The notes under the pieces: generated by a model
The model's database searches: none
Told to the model about the DNA's origin: nothing
Seen by the model: only the letters and a program-made list of their open reading frames with translations
Program-made: the position numbers and the translations under genes
Shown: positions 26,418-35,483 of the stretch, piece after piece
Layout: each line of letters begins with the position of its first letter
How positions within the stretch are numbered: the first letter of the stretch is position 1
Assembly (NCBI GenBank): GCA_934668765.1
Contig: CAKUOH010000007.1
Location: 27,814-91,813, forward strand
Source: an uncultured Helicobacteraceae bacterium
Lineage (GTDB): Bacteria; Campylobacterota; Campylobacteria; Campylobacterales; Helicobacteraceae
Direction: 5' to 3'
DNA: 64,000 nt

Positions 26418-27452
26418 ATGAAAAATGACAGAGTAATGTTATCAGCTGGCAATGGCGGAGCGGAAAATGCGGAGCTAATCAAAGTATTTTTGCGACATTT
26501 TGAAAATAAATTTGGCGCAGAAGATGCGGGGCTTTTTGGCGAATCTATCGAAAATCTTGCAAATCAAAGCGCGAAAAAATACGCCACAAGCATTGATTCC
26601 TTTACCATAACGCCCATATTTTTCAAAGGTGGCGACATAGGGAAGTTGAGCGTTTGTGGAAGTGCCAATGATGTCGCAATGATGGGCGCAAAGCCTAAAT
26701 TTTTAAGTGCTAGTTTTATCATCGAAGAGGGCTTTTTGGTGGCGGATTTGAAAAAAATTGCGCAGTCTATGGGCGAAGAAATGCGAAAAAATGACATTGC
26801 GCTAATCTCAGCAGATACAAAAGTCGTGGAAAAACATGGCGCAGACGCAGGGATTTTTATCACTACTTCAATCATCGGCGAAATGCAAAGAGATGGCATC
26901 AGTGCGCGAAATCTGCAAGATGGCGATTGTGTGATAATCAGCGGAAATATCGGCACACACGGCGCGTGTATCTATTGTGCGCGTGAGGGGATAGATTTGG
27001 AGCATAATTTACAAAGCGATTGCGCCGTGCTGTGGGGGCTTGTGGAGTTGCTAATAAAAAATAATATTGAGATTCACGCCATTAGAGACGCTACACGGGG
27101 CGGAATCGCGTCATTGTTGAATGAATGGGCTAGTGCGTCCAAATGCGAGATTGAGATAGATGAACGCGCGATACCGATTAGTAACGAAGTGCGTGGCGTG
27201 TGCGAGATTTTAGGAATTGAAGCATTTAGCTTGGCAAATGAGGGCGTTTGCGCGTTTGCGATTCCTAAAAAGGACGCAAATATGGCTTTGGACTTGCTAA
27301 AAAGCCACGAGTTAGGCAAAAATGCGAGTATTATCGGGAGTGTGAGTGCTAAAAAGGACGCAGATTTGGGAAAAGTGGCGATAAGAAGTAATTTAGGCGT
27401 GAAGCGATATTTGGAATATCCGCAGGGCGAGATTTTACCGCGAATATGTTAG
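26418..27452 (+). CDS. hypE: Hydrogenase maturation protein HypE
   Basis: 344 aa from ATG at 26418 with TAAGGTGG upstream; an earlier ATG at 26385 sits in the promoter region. Dehydrates the thiocarboxamide on its own C-terminal Cys to a cyanide ligand for the NiFe centre. The C-terminus ends PRIC, the required cysteine tail, and AIRS-fold motifs are present ([35 protein letters not shown]). The other hyp genes are not adjacent, unlike in many genomes. Confidence 0.94.
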   Translation: MKNDRVMLSAGNGGAENAELIKVFLRHFENKFGAEDAGLFGESIENLANQSAKKYATSIDSFTITPIFFKGGDIGKLSVCGSANDVAMMGAKPKFLSASFIIEEGFLVADLKKIAQSMGEEMRKNDIALISADTKVVEKHGADAGIFITTSIIGEMQRDGISARNLQDGDCVIISGNIGTHGACIYCAREGIDLEHNLQSDCAVLWGLVELLIKNNIEIHAIRDATRGGIASLLNEWASASKCEIEIDERAIPISNEVRGVCEILGIEAFSLANEGVCAFAIPKKDANMALDLLKSHELGKNASIIGSVSAKKDADLGKVAIRSNLGVKRYLEYPQGEILPRIC

Positions 27453-27733
27453 TCTGCGCTTTTTTAATTTATATTTACTAAAAAAACTTCGGCTACGCAT
27501 TGTTTTGGGTAATGCTTTGCACGAAACCCACACTTTGCTTCACTGCAACGCACGGCAAGTGCTATTTTCGCAGTCTCACACTTGAAAAACCCGCAAAATC
27601 CCATTACGATACTTTCGCACTAGATTTGCATAAATTCAAAGCAAAATATTCCGTCATTGCGAAAATCTGCGAATCTTTAAAAATTATGCGAAAAAATCAA
27701 TATCTTTTTATAAAGCGCGAAATTTACATTTTG
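27453..27733. other. Intergenic, repeat debris
   Basis: 280 nt between the convergent hypE and thiE genes. It contains a degenerate B-type core CCGTCATTGCGAAAATCTGC near 27650 and a partial inverted arrangement around 27490-27560 (ATTGTTTTGGG, GCACGAAACCCAC). No gene seen. Confidence 0.4.
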
Positions 27734-28399
27734 CTATGAATCTATCTTGCTATGCAAATTTTCCACATTTTTATATACATTGCCTTGCCAGATTTCACTT
27801 ACCATTGCAACCATATCCGCGCCCTTTATCTGCGTGATATTATCGATATTGATTCCACCGATTGCGCAGATTTTTGTCCGCAGTTTGCGCTTGGCTTCCA
27901 CCAAAATATCGCATCCCACCACTTCGCTATATGGCTTTGTTTTGCTTTTAAAAATGCTTCCAAACGCCACATAATCCGCGCCTTTTGCTTCATAATCCAA
28001 TGCGCGATTCATATCGCCATAGCAAGAGACGCCGATTGTCCCGCCAAAAACTTTGCGCAATTCCTCAAAAGGCATATTTTCCTCATCATCGATTCCTAAA
28101 TGAAGTCCGCATTCAATCTCGCGCTTTTGCAAATATAAGGCAAGATTTGCCCTGTCATTTATGATAAATTCGACTTTGTTTTGCAGACAAATTTCTGCCA
28201 GATTCACACACACTTCCAAAATATCCTCATCGCGCGAGTATTTATCGCGTAACTGAAAGATTTTGATTCCGCCATAAATCGCCTCTTTTAGCATTGCCTC
28301 GATTTTGTCATAAGGCGTTAGATTATAATCGCTAATTGCATAGATTTTTGGCGCGGTGGCTTTTTGGCTAAAATAGTAGAGATTCTGCGATTTTTTCAA
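27734..28399 (-). CDS. thiE: Thiamine-phosphate synthase
   Basis: 221 aa. TIM-barrel enzyme joining the HMP-pyrophosphate and thiazole phosphate halves of thiamine. Motifs: KIFQLRDK near residue 45 (Gln/Arg/Lys), FIINDRANLA, GLHLGIDD (family HLGQxD), and YVAFGSIFKSKTK (family GPIFxTxTK). The His and Gly variations are mild. Overlaps the radical SAM gene by 4 nt and ends the dapB-purF-radical SAM-thiE run. Confidence 0.9.
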   Translation of the reverse strand: MKKSQNLYYFSQKATAPKIYAISDYNLTPYDKIEAMLKEAIYGGIKIFQLRDKYSRDEDILEVCVNLAEICLQNKVEFIINDRANLALYLQKREIECGLHLGIDDEENMPFEELRKVFGGTIGVSCYGDMNRALDYEAKGADYVAFGSIFKSKTKPYSEVVGCDILVEAKRKLRTKICAIGGINIDNITQIKGADMVAMVSEIWQGNVYKNVENLHSKIDS

Positions 28400-29376
28400 T
28401 ATTTTATTCCATTTTCTAGTAATTTTTCGCGGATAAAATTCATTTGCACATTTTTATCAAAGCACCACTCTGGCGCAATCAAACTATCATCGTGCACACC
28501 TGCGGAGACGCGCTGGACTACGACATTTTCAGGGATTTGTTTTAGCGATTCCACAATCAAATCTGTGTAAGATTCAAGGCTTATGGGCGTGTATTTTCCA
28601 CCCTTAAACATTTGCTCCAAAGGCGTTTCACGCACAATATAAAGCGGGTGAATCTTAATGCCATCAATGCCCCACGATAGGACATTTTTTAGCGATTCCA
28701 TCATCATTTCTTTGCTCTCTTTTGGCAGTCCATAAATCAAATGAACGCAGACTTTTATCCCCAAAGCGCGTGTTTTTTGCACTAACTCTTTTGCGCCTTC
28801 AATGCCGTGAGCGCGATTTATAAGGCGCAGGGTTTGATTAAATGTCGATTGAATGCCGTATTCTAGCCAAATATCATTGCCATTTTGCACCTGCTTTGCT
28901 AGAAATTCTAGCACCGCATCTTCTATGCAATCAATCCTTGTGCCAATGGATAATCCCACGACATTTGGGAGATTCAAAGCCTCGCTATATAATCGCTCCA
29001 AAGTCGCATAAGGTGCGTAAGTATTGCTAAAAGATTGAAAATAAATCATATATTTTGTGATTTTGTATTTGTCTTTGTGATAATTTGCGTGTTTGTGATA
29101 TTGCGCTTTTAGCGTGGAGACTTGCGAATCTAAAAGCGGATTTTCAGTCAAATAAAAATTCATAAAAATATTATTTTTGGAGGAATCTTGTGTGATTTCT
29201 TTTAGCGTCTGTAAAGATGGCGAAAAACTTTCATTTTTACAATAAATGCACCCGCCTTTTGCCTTCTCCCCGTCAATATTTGGGCAAGTAAAGCCTTGCA
29301 GAGAAATAGGGATTTTGCGCACACGAGTGCCAAAACGCGCCCGAAAATATCGCCCAATGGTTAGAATCTGCTTCAA
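28396..29376 (-). CDS. TIGR01212-family radical SAM protein
   Basis: 326 aa. The Fe-S motif lies in FTCPNIDGEKAKGGCIYC, where the first Cys is separated by 11 residues from a C-x2-C pair; this extended spacing marks the YhcC/TIGR01212 family related to the Elp3 N-terminus. LEYGIQSTFNQTLRLINRAH and LIYGLPKE are further family segments. Biochemical role unknown. Coupled by 4-nt overlaps to purF and thiE. Confidence 0.88.
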   Translation of the reverse strand: MKQILTIGRYFRARFGTRVRKIPISLQGFTCPNIDGEKAKGGCIYCKNESFSPSLQTLKEITQDSSKNNIFMNFYLTENPLLDSQVSTLKAQYHKHANYHKDKYKITKYMIYFQSFSNTYAPYATLERLYSEALNLPNVVGLSIGTRIDCIEDAVLEFLAKQVQNGNDIWLEYGIQSTFNQTLRLINRAHGIEGAKELVQKTRALGIKVCVHLIYGLPKESKEMMMESLKNVLSWGIDGIKIHPLYIVRETPLEQMFKGGKYTPISLESYTDLIVESLKQIPENVVVQRVSAGVHDDSLIAPEWCFDKNVQMNFIREKLLENGIKY

Positions 29377-30950
29377 ATAACATAATCCTTATCAAAACAA
29401 GCTCTGCAATAGCCATCGCCATTTTCTATGCCTATGCTTTTATAAAGTCCATTTAGTGAGAGAAAATGTAGCGAATCCGCGCCGATAAACGCGCAAACTT
29501 CATCTTGGCTCTTATTGGCGCAAATGAGTTGTGATGAATCAGGCGTATCCACGCCATAATAGCAAGGCGCAATGGTTTGTGGCGAAGCGATGATAAGATG
29601 AATCTTTTTTGCCCCTGCCTTGCGGAGAATGCTAATGATTTGTTTGCTTGTTGTCCCGCGCACAATGCTATCATCAATGATGATTATATCTTTGCCTGTG
29701 ATTAGCTTTTCGATGGGATTTAATTTTAGCTTGACTTTTAGCTCACGCATTGATTGCGTAGGCTCAATGAATGTGCGCCCTATGTAGTGATTGCGCACGA
29801 TGCCAAACTCAAATGGAATGCCACTTTCTTGCGCATAGCCGATTGCCGAAATCACGCCTGAATCTGGCACGGGAATGACAAAATCCGCACTTATTTTATG
29901 CTCTCTTGCAAGTTCTACGCCCATATTTTTGCGAATCTCATAGACGCTTTTGCCAAAGACAAAGCTATCAGGACGCGCAAAATAGACAAATTCAAAAATG
30001 CAGTGCTTTGGAGTGGGCGGGAAAACTTGGATTGATTCGATTGTGGCGGTAAATTCGTCTTGTGGCGATAAATCAGAGGATTCTACCCACCCTCTATCCC
30101 CATCCGCAAGGGAGGGGGGATTTTTGGATTGCTTTGCGCGAATCTGCGATTCGTCTCGCAATGGTGATTCTATCGAATCGGCAATTCTAGTATTTTGCGT
30201 AAGAGACGAATTGTCCGACTTTAAGCTAAATATTACCATTTCGCCGGGGTTAATATCTCGCACAAATCTAGCACCGATTAAATCAAACGCACAAGTTTCA
30301 CTTGCCACGATATAGCCCTTGCTTCCGTCATCATTTGTAATTTCTCCCAAACTCAATGGACGAAATCCAAACGGGTCGCGAATCGCAAAGAGTTTGCCAC
30401 GACTTAATAGCACAAATGAATACGCGCCTTTTATGCGTTGGAGTGATTCGATGATTCTATCCCGCAGTCGCTCTTTTTTGCTTCGTGCGATTAGGTGGAT
30501 TAGATTTTCTGTATCAAGGTGGCTTTGGAAAATCGCGCCTTTGGTGGTAAGTGATTTGCGCACTTCTTTTGCATTTACTAGGTTGCCATTGTGCGCTAAT
30601 GCGATTTCGCCAAGCGCGTATTTGGCAAAAATGGGTTGCACATCGCATTTGGAATCTTCCCCTGCGGTTGAGTAGCGATTATGCCCGATACTTGCACTTC
30701 CTTTGAGTGCGTCTAATCCGCCTTTGAAAATAGAAGTAACTAATCCTTCGCCTTTTATGGTGGTGATTTTGCGTCCGTCTGTGGTAGAAATTCCGCTAGA
30801 TTCTTGCCCTCTATGCTGCATTGCGAAAAGCGCGTAGTAGCAGAGTGCAGCACTACGATTCGCGTTAAAAATGCCCACAACGGCGCATTTTTCGTTAGGC
30901 GATTCGCGAAATTCAAAAGAGTTGTGCGATTTATCGTTAGATTTTTTCAT
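29373..30950 (-). CDS. purF: Amidophosphoribosyltransferase with inserted repeat
   Basis: 525 aa. First committed step of purine synthesis: PRPP plus glutamine to phosphoribosylamine. After a short propeptide the N-terminal nucleophile is the Cys of KCAVVGIF (residue 22); QHRGQESSGI, GHNRYST and the PRPP loop IIIIDDSIVRGTTS are intact. Between VIFSL and VFPPTPKHCIFEF (about residues 240-290) lies a Ser/Asp-rich insert translated from repeats B and A (NPPSLADGDRGW); this explains most of the extra length over ordinary PurF (~450-470 aa). Downstream of dapB by 8 nt. Confidence 0.95.
   Translation of the reverse strand: MKKSNDKSHNSFEFRESPNEKCAVVGIFNANRSAALCYYALFAMQHRGQESSGISTTDGRKITTIKGEGLVTSIFKGGLDALKGSASIGHNRYSTAGEDSKCDVQPIFAKYALGEIALAHNGNLVNAKEVRKSLTTKGAIFQSHLDTENLIHLIARSKKERLRDRIIESLQRIKGAYSFVLLSRGKLFAIRDPFGFRPLSLGEITNDDGSKGYIVASETCAFDLIGARFVRDINPGEMVIFSLKSDNSSLTQNTRIADSIESPLRDESQIRAKQSKNPPSLADGDRGWVESSDLSPQDEFTATIESIQVFPPTPKHCIFEFVYFARPDSFVFGKSVYEIRKNMGVELAREHKISADFVIPVPDSGVISAIGYAQESGIPFEFGIVRNHYIGRTFIEPTQSMRELKVKLKLNPIEKLITGKDIIIIDDSIVRGTTSKQIISILRKAGAKKIHLIIASPQTIAPCYYGVDTPDSSQLICANKSQDEVCAFIGADSLHFLSLNGLYKSIGIENGDGYCRACFDKDYVI
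30075..30190. repeat. Repeat A plus B inside purF
   Basis: Plus-strand ACCCACCCTCTATCCCCAT and CCGCAAGGGAGGGGGG (30089-30121) form an A element; TTGCTTTGCGCGAATCTGC and CGTCTCGCAATGG (30127-30168) are B-like. Free of stops in the purF frame. Confidence 0.85.
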
Positions 30951-30958
30951 TTTCGCCC

Positions 30959-31732
30959 TTAATTCAGTGCCAAAGCGTCCTTTATATCATACAATCCGCA
31001 TTCTTGATTCACAAGCCATTTGCCGACATTGATTGCGCCTTTGGCAAAAGTTAGGCGACTTGTGGCATTGTGTGTTAGCTCCAAATATTCGCCATCCATA
31101 TAAAAGCCTATGGTGTGTCGTCCAACTATATCGCCACCGCGCAAACTCATCACGCCTATTTCATCGCTTTTGCGCTCCCCTATTGCGCCGTCTCTGCCAC
31201 TAATGCGAACTTTGTCAATGTTTAATCCTCGCGCCTTTGCGACATTATTAGCAAGTGTGAGAGCCGTGCCAGATGGCGAATCCTTTTTATGGTGATGATG
31301 AATCTCTACAATCTCAATATCACTCTCACGCAAGGCTGTGGCGACAATCTCTGCGATATTATTTAGCACCACAATGCCACGCGACATATTTGAAGCGTAT
31401 AAAATGGGCATTTTCTGCGAAGCAGCGCAAAGCAAGTCTTTTTGCATATCATTTAGCCCTGTTGTGCCGATAACTATGGGTTTTGCGCAATTATCAATGG
31501 CGCAATCAAGCAGATTTTGCGTTGCCTCTGGGCTTGAAAAATCAATAATTAAATCGCTAGATTCCACAAAAACCTTTATATCATTAGTTACCAAAACACC
31601 TTCGGGGATAGAGTATTGCAGCTCATTGCGCACAAAAACGCTTGATAGCTGTGCCTCTCTATCATTGCTTAAAGATTCGATTAAAAGTCTGCCGATTCGC
31701 CCTGTCGCGCCAAAGATACCCACTTTTATCAT
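30959..31732 (-). CDS. dapB: 4-hydroxy-tetrahydrodipicolinate reductase
   Basis: 257 aa from ATG at 31732, five codons after an upstream ATG that itself forms part of the GGAGGG ribosome-binding site. Lysine/diaminopimelate biosynthesis, needed for peptidoglycan. KVGIFGATGRIGRLL binds the nucleotide; VEIHHHHKKDSPSGTAL contains the catalytic His and Lys. Downstream of trxB by 76 nt, upstream of purF by 8 nt. Confidence 0.94.
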   Translation of the reverse strand: MIKVGIFGATGRIGRLLIESLSNDREAQLSSVFVRNELQYSIPEGVLVTNDIKVFVESSDLIIDFSSPEATQNLLDCAIDNCAKPIVIGTTGLNDMQKDLLCAASQKMPILYASNMSRGIVVLNNIAEIVATALRESDIEIVEIHHHHKKDSPSGTALTLANNVAKARGLNIDKVRISGRDGAIGERKSDEIGVMSLRGGDIVGRHTIGFYMDGEYLELTHNATSRLTFAKGAINVGKWLVNQECGLYDIKDALALN

Positions 31733-31808
31733 TTTGCCCTCCATCATTTTAAAACTTCGCGTTTTTTAGATTTGCCACCAAAGATTCGCGCCATAATTAT
31801 GCCAAAAT

Positions 31809-32771
31809 CTAAAATAGATTCGATTCAGATTCGTGCTTTTGTGCCTCCAAATATTCAATCGCACTCAACGCCGCCACTGCGCCGTCTCCTGCGGCGATTA
31901 CCACTTGTTTTAGCGAATCCTGCCTTATATCGCCTGCCGCAAAAAGCCCAGCGACAGATGTTTTCATATTTAAATCCACTTTGATTTTGCCATCACTGCT
32001 CATCTCACACAATGGCGTTGAATCTTCTTGCATTAAAATGCTTGTATTCACATCGTAGCCGACAAATTCAAACAATCCGCTAACTTCAATAGTGCGACTC
32101 TCTTTTGTATTGAGATTTGTGATTTGGACGCCTGTTGCGTGTTTGCCATCGCCGATAATCTCATCAATCACGCTAGGCGTTAGAATCTCAATCTTTGGAT
32201 TTTCTTTCACAGCATCCACCGTAATGGGCGCAGCACGGAATGAATCGCGCCTATGGATTAGATAGATTTTCTCGCAGATTCGCGCTAGATAAATCGCCTC
32301 TTCAAGCGCAGTATCGCCACCGCCAAGCACGGCTACGATTTTATTTTTATAGAAAAATCCATCGCAAGTCGCACAAGTGCTAACGCCTTTGCCCCAATAT
32401 TCGCTCTCGCCCTTTATGCCTGAACGCTTTGGATTCCCGCCTGTGCATACGATGACGGATTTCGCACTCTCTTTTGTCCCATCGGCGCAGAGAATCTCAA
32501 ATTCTTCGCCGTTTTTAGAGATGCGAATCACATCATTCATATTATGCGTCAATCCAAATCGAAAGCATTGCGTAAGCCACGGCTCCATAAATTCGATTCC
32601 GCTTACTATATCTTTTACGCCCGGATAGTTTTCAATCTCGCTAGAATTTGTGATTTGTCCGCCCGGCATTCCGCGCTCAAACAAAACGACATCTTTCAAA
32701 CCGCCGCGTGTAGCGTATAATCCTGCACTTAATCCTGCAGGTCCGCCCCCGATAATCGCTAAATTTATCAT
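31809..32771 (-). CDS. trxB: Thioredoxin reductase
   Basis: 320 aa flavoprotein. FAD site [17 protein letters not shown] at the N-terminus, NADPH site [12 protein letters not shown], redox-active CATC in [11 protein letters not shown], and the C-terminal FAD motif [16 protein letters not shown]. Reduces the thioredoxin encoded 460 nt upstream in the same direction. Confidence 0.96.
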   Translation of the reverse strand: MINLAIIGGGPAGLSAGLYATRGGLKDVVLFERGMPGGQITNSSEIENYPGVKDIVSGIEFMEPWLTQCFRFGLTHNMNDVIRISKNGEEFEILCADGTKESAKSVIVCTGGNPKRSGIKGESEYWGKGVSTCATCDGFFYKNKIVAVLGGGDTALEEAIYLARICEKIYLIHRRDSFRAAPITVDAVKENPKIEILTPSVIDEIIGDGKHATGVQITNLNTKESRTIEVSGLFEFVGYDVNTSILMQEDSTPLCEMSSDGKIKVDLNMKTSVAGLFAAGDIRQDSLKQVVIAAGDGAVAALSAIEYLEAQKHESESNLF

Positions 32772-32784
32772 TATTTATCCTTTA

Positions 32785-33216
32785 CTAAAAATCGCTGTAA
32801 ATTTTGCTATCTTGCGTGTATTTAGTCGCGCTTTTTTGTTTTATGTGAAAATACGCTGGAATTGTATCGATTCTAAACCTTTTGCTAAACTTCAAAAGCG
32901 TATTCATTCCCGCACTCAAAGGCAGTATATTTTCGCTATTTTGTTGATTTGTATTTTGATAAAAATCAATAGCTAAAATAGTGTGCCCATCGTCATTTGG
33001 GATATTTTTAGCGACATCAATAAAATTGTTTGATTTAGAATTATACAAAAGGATTATATACTCCGCCCTAGTGGGCTTGAAAATATAATCCCTACCATAG
33101 AAAACAAACTCGCCAAAATCAATCACTTTAAATTTCGTGTAAGTGTATTGAAAATAAAAAAACGCCGCCGCCATAAAAAGCGTGGCAAAAAACGGCATTA
33201 GTGGCGAAAATCGCAC
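32785..33216 (-). CDS. Membrane-anchored protein, thioredoxin-like fold suspected
   Basis: 143 aa. An N-terminal hydrophobic helix (residues ~5-22) anchors the rest outside. The segment AEYIILLYNSKSNNFIDVAK then ILAIDFYQN and TIPAYFHIK resembles the beta-alpha-beta order of thioredoxin folds, with TIPAYF where the cis-proline strand would lie, but no CxxC is present. Located between trxA (15 nt) and trxB (13 nt) in one operon. The fold is inferred from pattern; function unknown. Confidence 0.5.
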   Translation of the reverse strand: MRFSPLMPFFATLFMAAAFFYFQYTYTKFKVIDFGEFVFYGRDYIFKPTRAEYIILLYNSKSNNFIDVAKNIPNDDGHTILAIDFYQNTNQQNSENILPLSAGMNTLLKFSKRFRIDTIPAYFHIKQKSATKYTQDSKIYSDF

Positions 33217-33231
33217 CTTTTAAAACCGCTT

Positions 33232-33552
33232 TTATTGCAAAATAGAATTTATTTTATCTCTAATAGATTGCTCACTGGTTGCGCCGATAACTTGATGGAC
33301 AATCTCGCCATCTTTCATAAAAAGCATCGTAGGGACGCTAGAAATGCCAAATTTCGCCACCAAATCCTTCTCATCGTCCGCATTGACTTTGCAGATATTT
33401 GCGCGTCCTTCAAACTCATCGACTAGCTTTTCGATAATCGGATTTAGCATTCTGCACGGACCGCACCAAGGCGCCCAAAAATCTACCATTGATACGCCAC
33501 TCTTTGTAACGCTATCGAAATTCGCGTTGTTTAGCTCGATATACTTTCCCAT
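33232..33552 (-). CDS. trxA: Thioredoxin
   Basis: 106 aa, the standard length. Active site WCGPC in VDFWAPWCGPCRM, cis-proline in SVPTMLFMKDGE. Cytosolic disulfide reductant fed by TrxB. First gene of the trxA-trxB-dapB-purF direction; AAGGAG lies 7-12 nt before the ATG. Confidence 0.97.
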   Translation of the reverse strand: MGKYIELNNANFDSVTKSGVSMVDFWAPWCGPCRMLNPIIEKLVDEFEGRANICKVNADDEKDLVAKFGISSVPTMLFMKDGEIVHQVIGATSEQSIRDKINSILQ

Positions 33553-33612
33553 CTTACTTTTCTCCTTAATTTTGAAAATTTAAAGCGGAATTTTAACATT
33601 AAGTTTTTTTTT

Positions 33613-33978
33613 TTAGCTTAAAAATTGCGCTGTTACATTTTCAAAAAATGCGATTTTGCCATCTCTAATCGTAATTATATCCACGCAAAATGCCGTATCT
33701 AGCGCGTGATTCGCCAAATAAATATGGATTGAATCAATGATGCGATTTAACTTTTTTGGCGTTACATTTTGTAAAGGTTCAAAGTTTTTGCCAGATTTTA
33801 CCTCAATAAAATGATATGTCGAATCTTTTGTAGCGATTATGTCAATCTCCCCATAGCGCGTGAAATAGTTTGATTCGACAATCTCAAAACCGCTATTTTG
33901 CAAGAAAATTTTGGCTAACGATTCGGCTTCACTGCCTTTAGATTTGGTGGATTGGGTAATTAGGATGGGATTTGTCAT
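33613..33978 (-). CDS. YraN family protein (UPF0102)
   Basis: 121 aa. KGSEAESLAKIFLQNSGFEI, then the endonuclease-like core RYGEIDIIATK and FIEVKSG, which is the conserved PD-(D/E)xK-type pattern of this family. Role in DNA metabolism unproven. The stop lies within a run of 11 T (33604-33614 on the plus strand). Confidence 0.88.
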   Translation of the reverse strand: MTNPILITQSTKSKGSEAESLAKIFLQNSGFEIVESNYFTRYGEIDIIATKDSTYHFIEVKSGKNFEPLQNVTPKKLNRIIDSIHIYLANHALDTAFCVDIITIRDGKIAFFENVTAQFLS

Positions 33979-34118
33979 TTATAACCTTAAATTTCATTAT
34001 ATAAAATTTGCGGATTATAACATAAAGATTAGCTAATCTCTAGCACACGAATCTAGTGAATCTTTAAGAATATCTTGCGAATCTGCTCACATTTATTTAT
34101 TTTTTTAAAAATTTTTGC

Positions 34119-34124
34119 TAGAAT
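34119..34124 (+). promoter_or_regulatory. -10 box for rpsU
   Basis: TTGCTAGAAT, an extended -10, after a poly-T stretch (34095-34107) about 40 nt before the rpsU ATG. Confidence 0.55.
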
Positions 34125-34163
34125 TTCGGCTTTTTATCTTACAAAAAAGGTGGTGATGACAGA

Positions 34164-34376
34164 ATGCCCGGCATTAAGATTAGGGAAAATGAGAGCTTTG
34201 ATGAGGCTTATAGACGCTTTAAAAAGCAAGCAGACAGGAATCTTGTCGTAACGGAATCTCGTGCAAGAAGGTTCTTTGAAAGTCAAACAGAAAAGCGCAA
34301 AAAGCAAAAAATCAGTGCGAAAAAGAAAATATTGAAGCGATTGTTTGTTTTGCGTAGATATGAATCGAAATTATAA
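34164..34376 (+). CDS. rpsU: 30S ribosomal protein S21
   Basis: 70 aa. Matches bS21: [20 protein letters not shown] followed by a strongly basic C-terminus ([16 protein letters not shown]). AAAGGTGGTG precedes the ATG. Heads the rpsU-fabG-acpP-fabF-accA neighbourhood known from Helicobacter. Confidence 0.96.
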   Translation: MPGIKIRENESFDEAYRRFKKQADRNLVVTESRARRFFESQTEKRKKQKISAKKKILKRLFVLRRYESKL

Positions 34377-34392
34377 AGCGTATATTTTAGCG

Positions 34393-34398
34393 TAAAAT
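34393..34398 (+). promoter_or_regulatory. -10 box for fabG
   Basis: TAAAAT in TATTTTAGCGTAAAATAGG, 25-30 nt before the fabG ATG; GGAG follows at 34411. Confidence 0.45.
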
Positions 34399-34422
34399 AG
34401 GCAATTAAATGGAGTAAGTGAT

Positions 34423-35166
34423 ATGAAGTTTAGCGGTAAAAATGTGCTAGTTACGGGTGCATCTCGCGGGATTGGCGCGGGGATTGCAAAGATTTTGGCA
34501 GACTATGGCTTAAAAGTTTGGATAAATTATCGAAGCGATGAAAATCCTGCGCTCGTCTTAAAAGATGAGATTGAGAAACGCGGTGGAAGCGCGGCTGTGA
34601 TTAAGTTTAATGCGGATAATGAAAGCGAAGTTATTGACGCGTTTAAAGTGATTGCAGATTGCGATGGCACAATAGACTATCTTGTCAATAATGCTGGGAT
34701 TACAAATGACAAACTTGCATTGCGTATGAAAGAAGAGGATTTTATGAGCGTGATTGATTCAAACCTAAAATCCGCCTTTCTTTGCTCTCGCGAGGCATTG
34801 AAATCGATGAGTAAAAATCGCTTTGGAAGCGTAGTAAATATCGCTTCAATCATCGGCGAGCGTGGCAATGCAGGGCAGAGTAATTATGCAGCAAGCAAGG
34901 GCGGAATGATTGCTATGAGTAAATCTTTTGCTTATGAGGGCGCGAGTCGTAATGTGCGATTTAACGCTATTACGCCGGGATTTGTGGATACAAGTATGAC
35001 GGAATCGCTTAAAAGTGAGATTAAGGAATCTTATCTTAAAAATATTCCTTTGGGGCGATTCGCAAATGTCAGCGAAGTGGCGGAAGTCGTGGCGTTTTTG
35101 TTGAGTGATAGCGCAAGTTATATCACAGGCGAGGTTATAAAAGTCAATGGCGGTTTATATATGTAG
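34423..35166 (+). CDS. fabG: 3-oxoacyl-ACP reductase
   Basis: 247 aa short-chain dehydrogenase reducing beta-ketoacyl-ACP with NADPH. VTGASRGIGAGIAKIL is the cofactor site, NNAGIT follows, and the catalytic Ser-Tyr-Lys set is in VVNIASIIGERG and NYAASKGG. GGAGTAAG before the start. Part of the type II fatty-acid cluster. Confidence 0.95.
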   Translation: MKFSGKNVLVTGASRGIGAGIAKILADYGLKVWINYRSDENPALVLKDEIEKRGGSAAVIKFNADNESEVIDAFKVIADCDGTIDYLVNNAGITNDKLALRMKEEDFMSVIDSNLKSAFLCSREALKSMSKNRFGSVVNIASIIGERGNAGQSNYAASKGGMIAMSKSFAYEGASRNVRFNAITPGFVDTSMTESLKSEIKESYLKNIPLGRFANVSEVAEVVAFLLSDSASYITGEVIKVNGGLYM

Positions 35167-35187
35167 CGAAAATTTAAGATTTTTTGC

Positions 35188-35193
35188 TACAAT
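35188..35193 (+). promoter_or_regulatory. -10 box for acpP
   Basis: TTGCTACAAT extended -10, 33-38 nt before the acpP ATG and 22 nt after the fabG stop; acpP thus probably has its own strong promoter. Confidence 0.55.
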
Positions 35194-35225
35194 TTCAAGT
35201 TAAATTTAAAATTAAGGAGTTAAAA

Positions 35226-35459
35226 ATGGCGATTTTTGATGATGTAAAAGCGGTTATCGTGGAGCAATTAAGCGTAAATGCGGACGAAGTGAAGTTGGAG
35301 TCTAAATTCGTAGATGATTTGGGCGCGGATTCGCTTGATGTTGTGGAGCTTGTTATGGAGCTAGAGAGCAAATTTGATGTGGAGATTCCCGATGAAGAGG
35401 CGGAGAAAATCTCCACAGTTAAAGATGTCGTGGATTATATCGAAAGCCACAAAAAATAG
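35226..35459 (+). CDS. acpP: Acyl carrier protein
   Basis: 77 aa from ATG at 35226 with AAGGAG 9 nt upstream; an earlier ATG at 35184 lies inside the promoter. Carries growing acyl chains on phosphopantetheine at Ser36 in [12 protein letters not shown]. Acidic as expected. Confidence 0.97.
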   Translation: MAIFDDVKAVIVEQLSVNADEVKLESKFVDDLGADSLDVVELVMELESKFDVEIPDEEAEKISTVKDVVDYIESHKK

Positions 35460-35483
35460 TAAAACGCATATTTGGAGACGCGA

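Noticed and set aside
33604..33614. Run of 11 T as a phase-variation tract
   Set aside because: Lies at the stop codon of the yraN-type gene and just beyond; length changes would hardly alter the protein.
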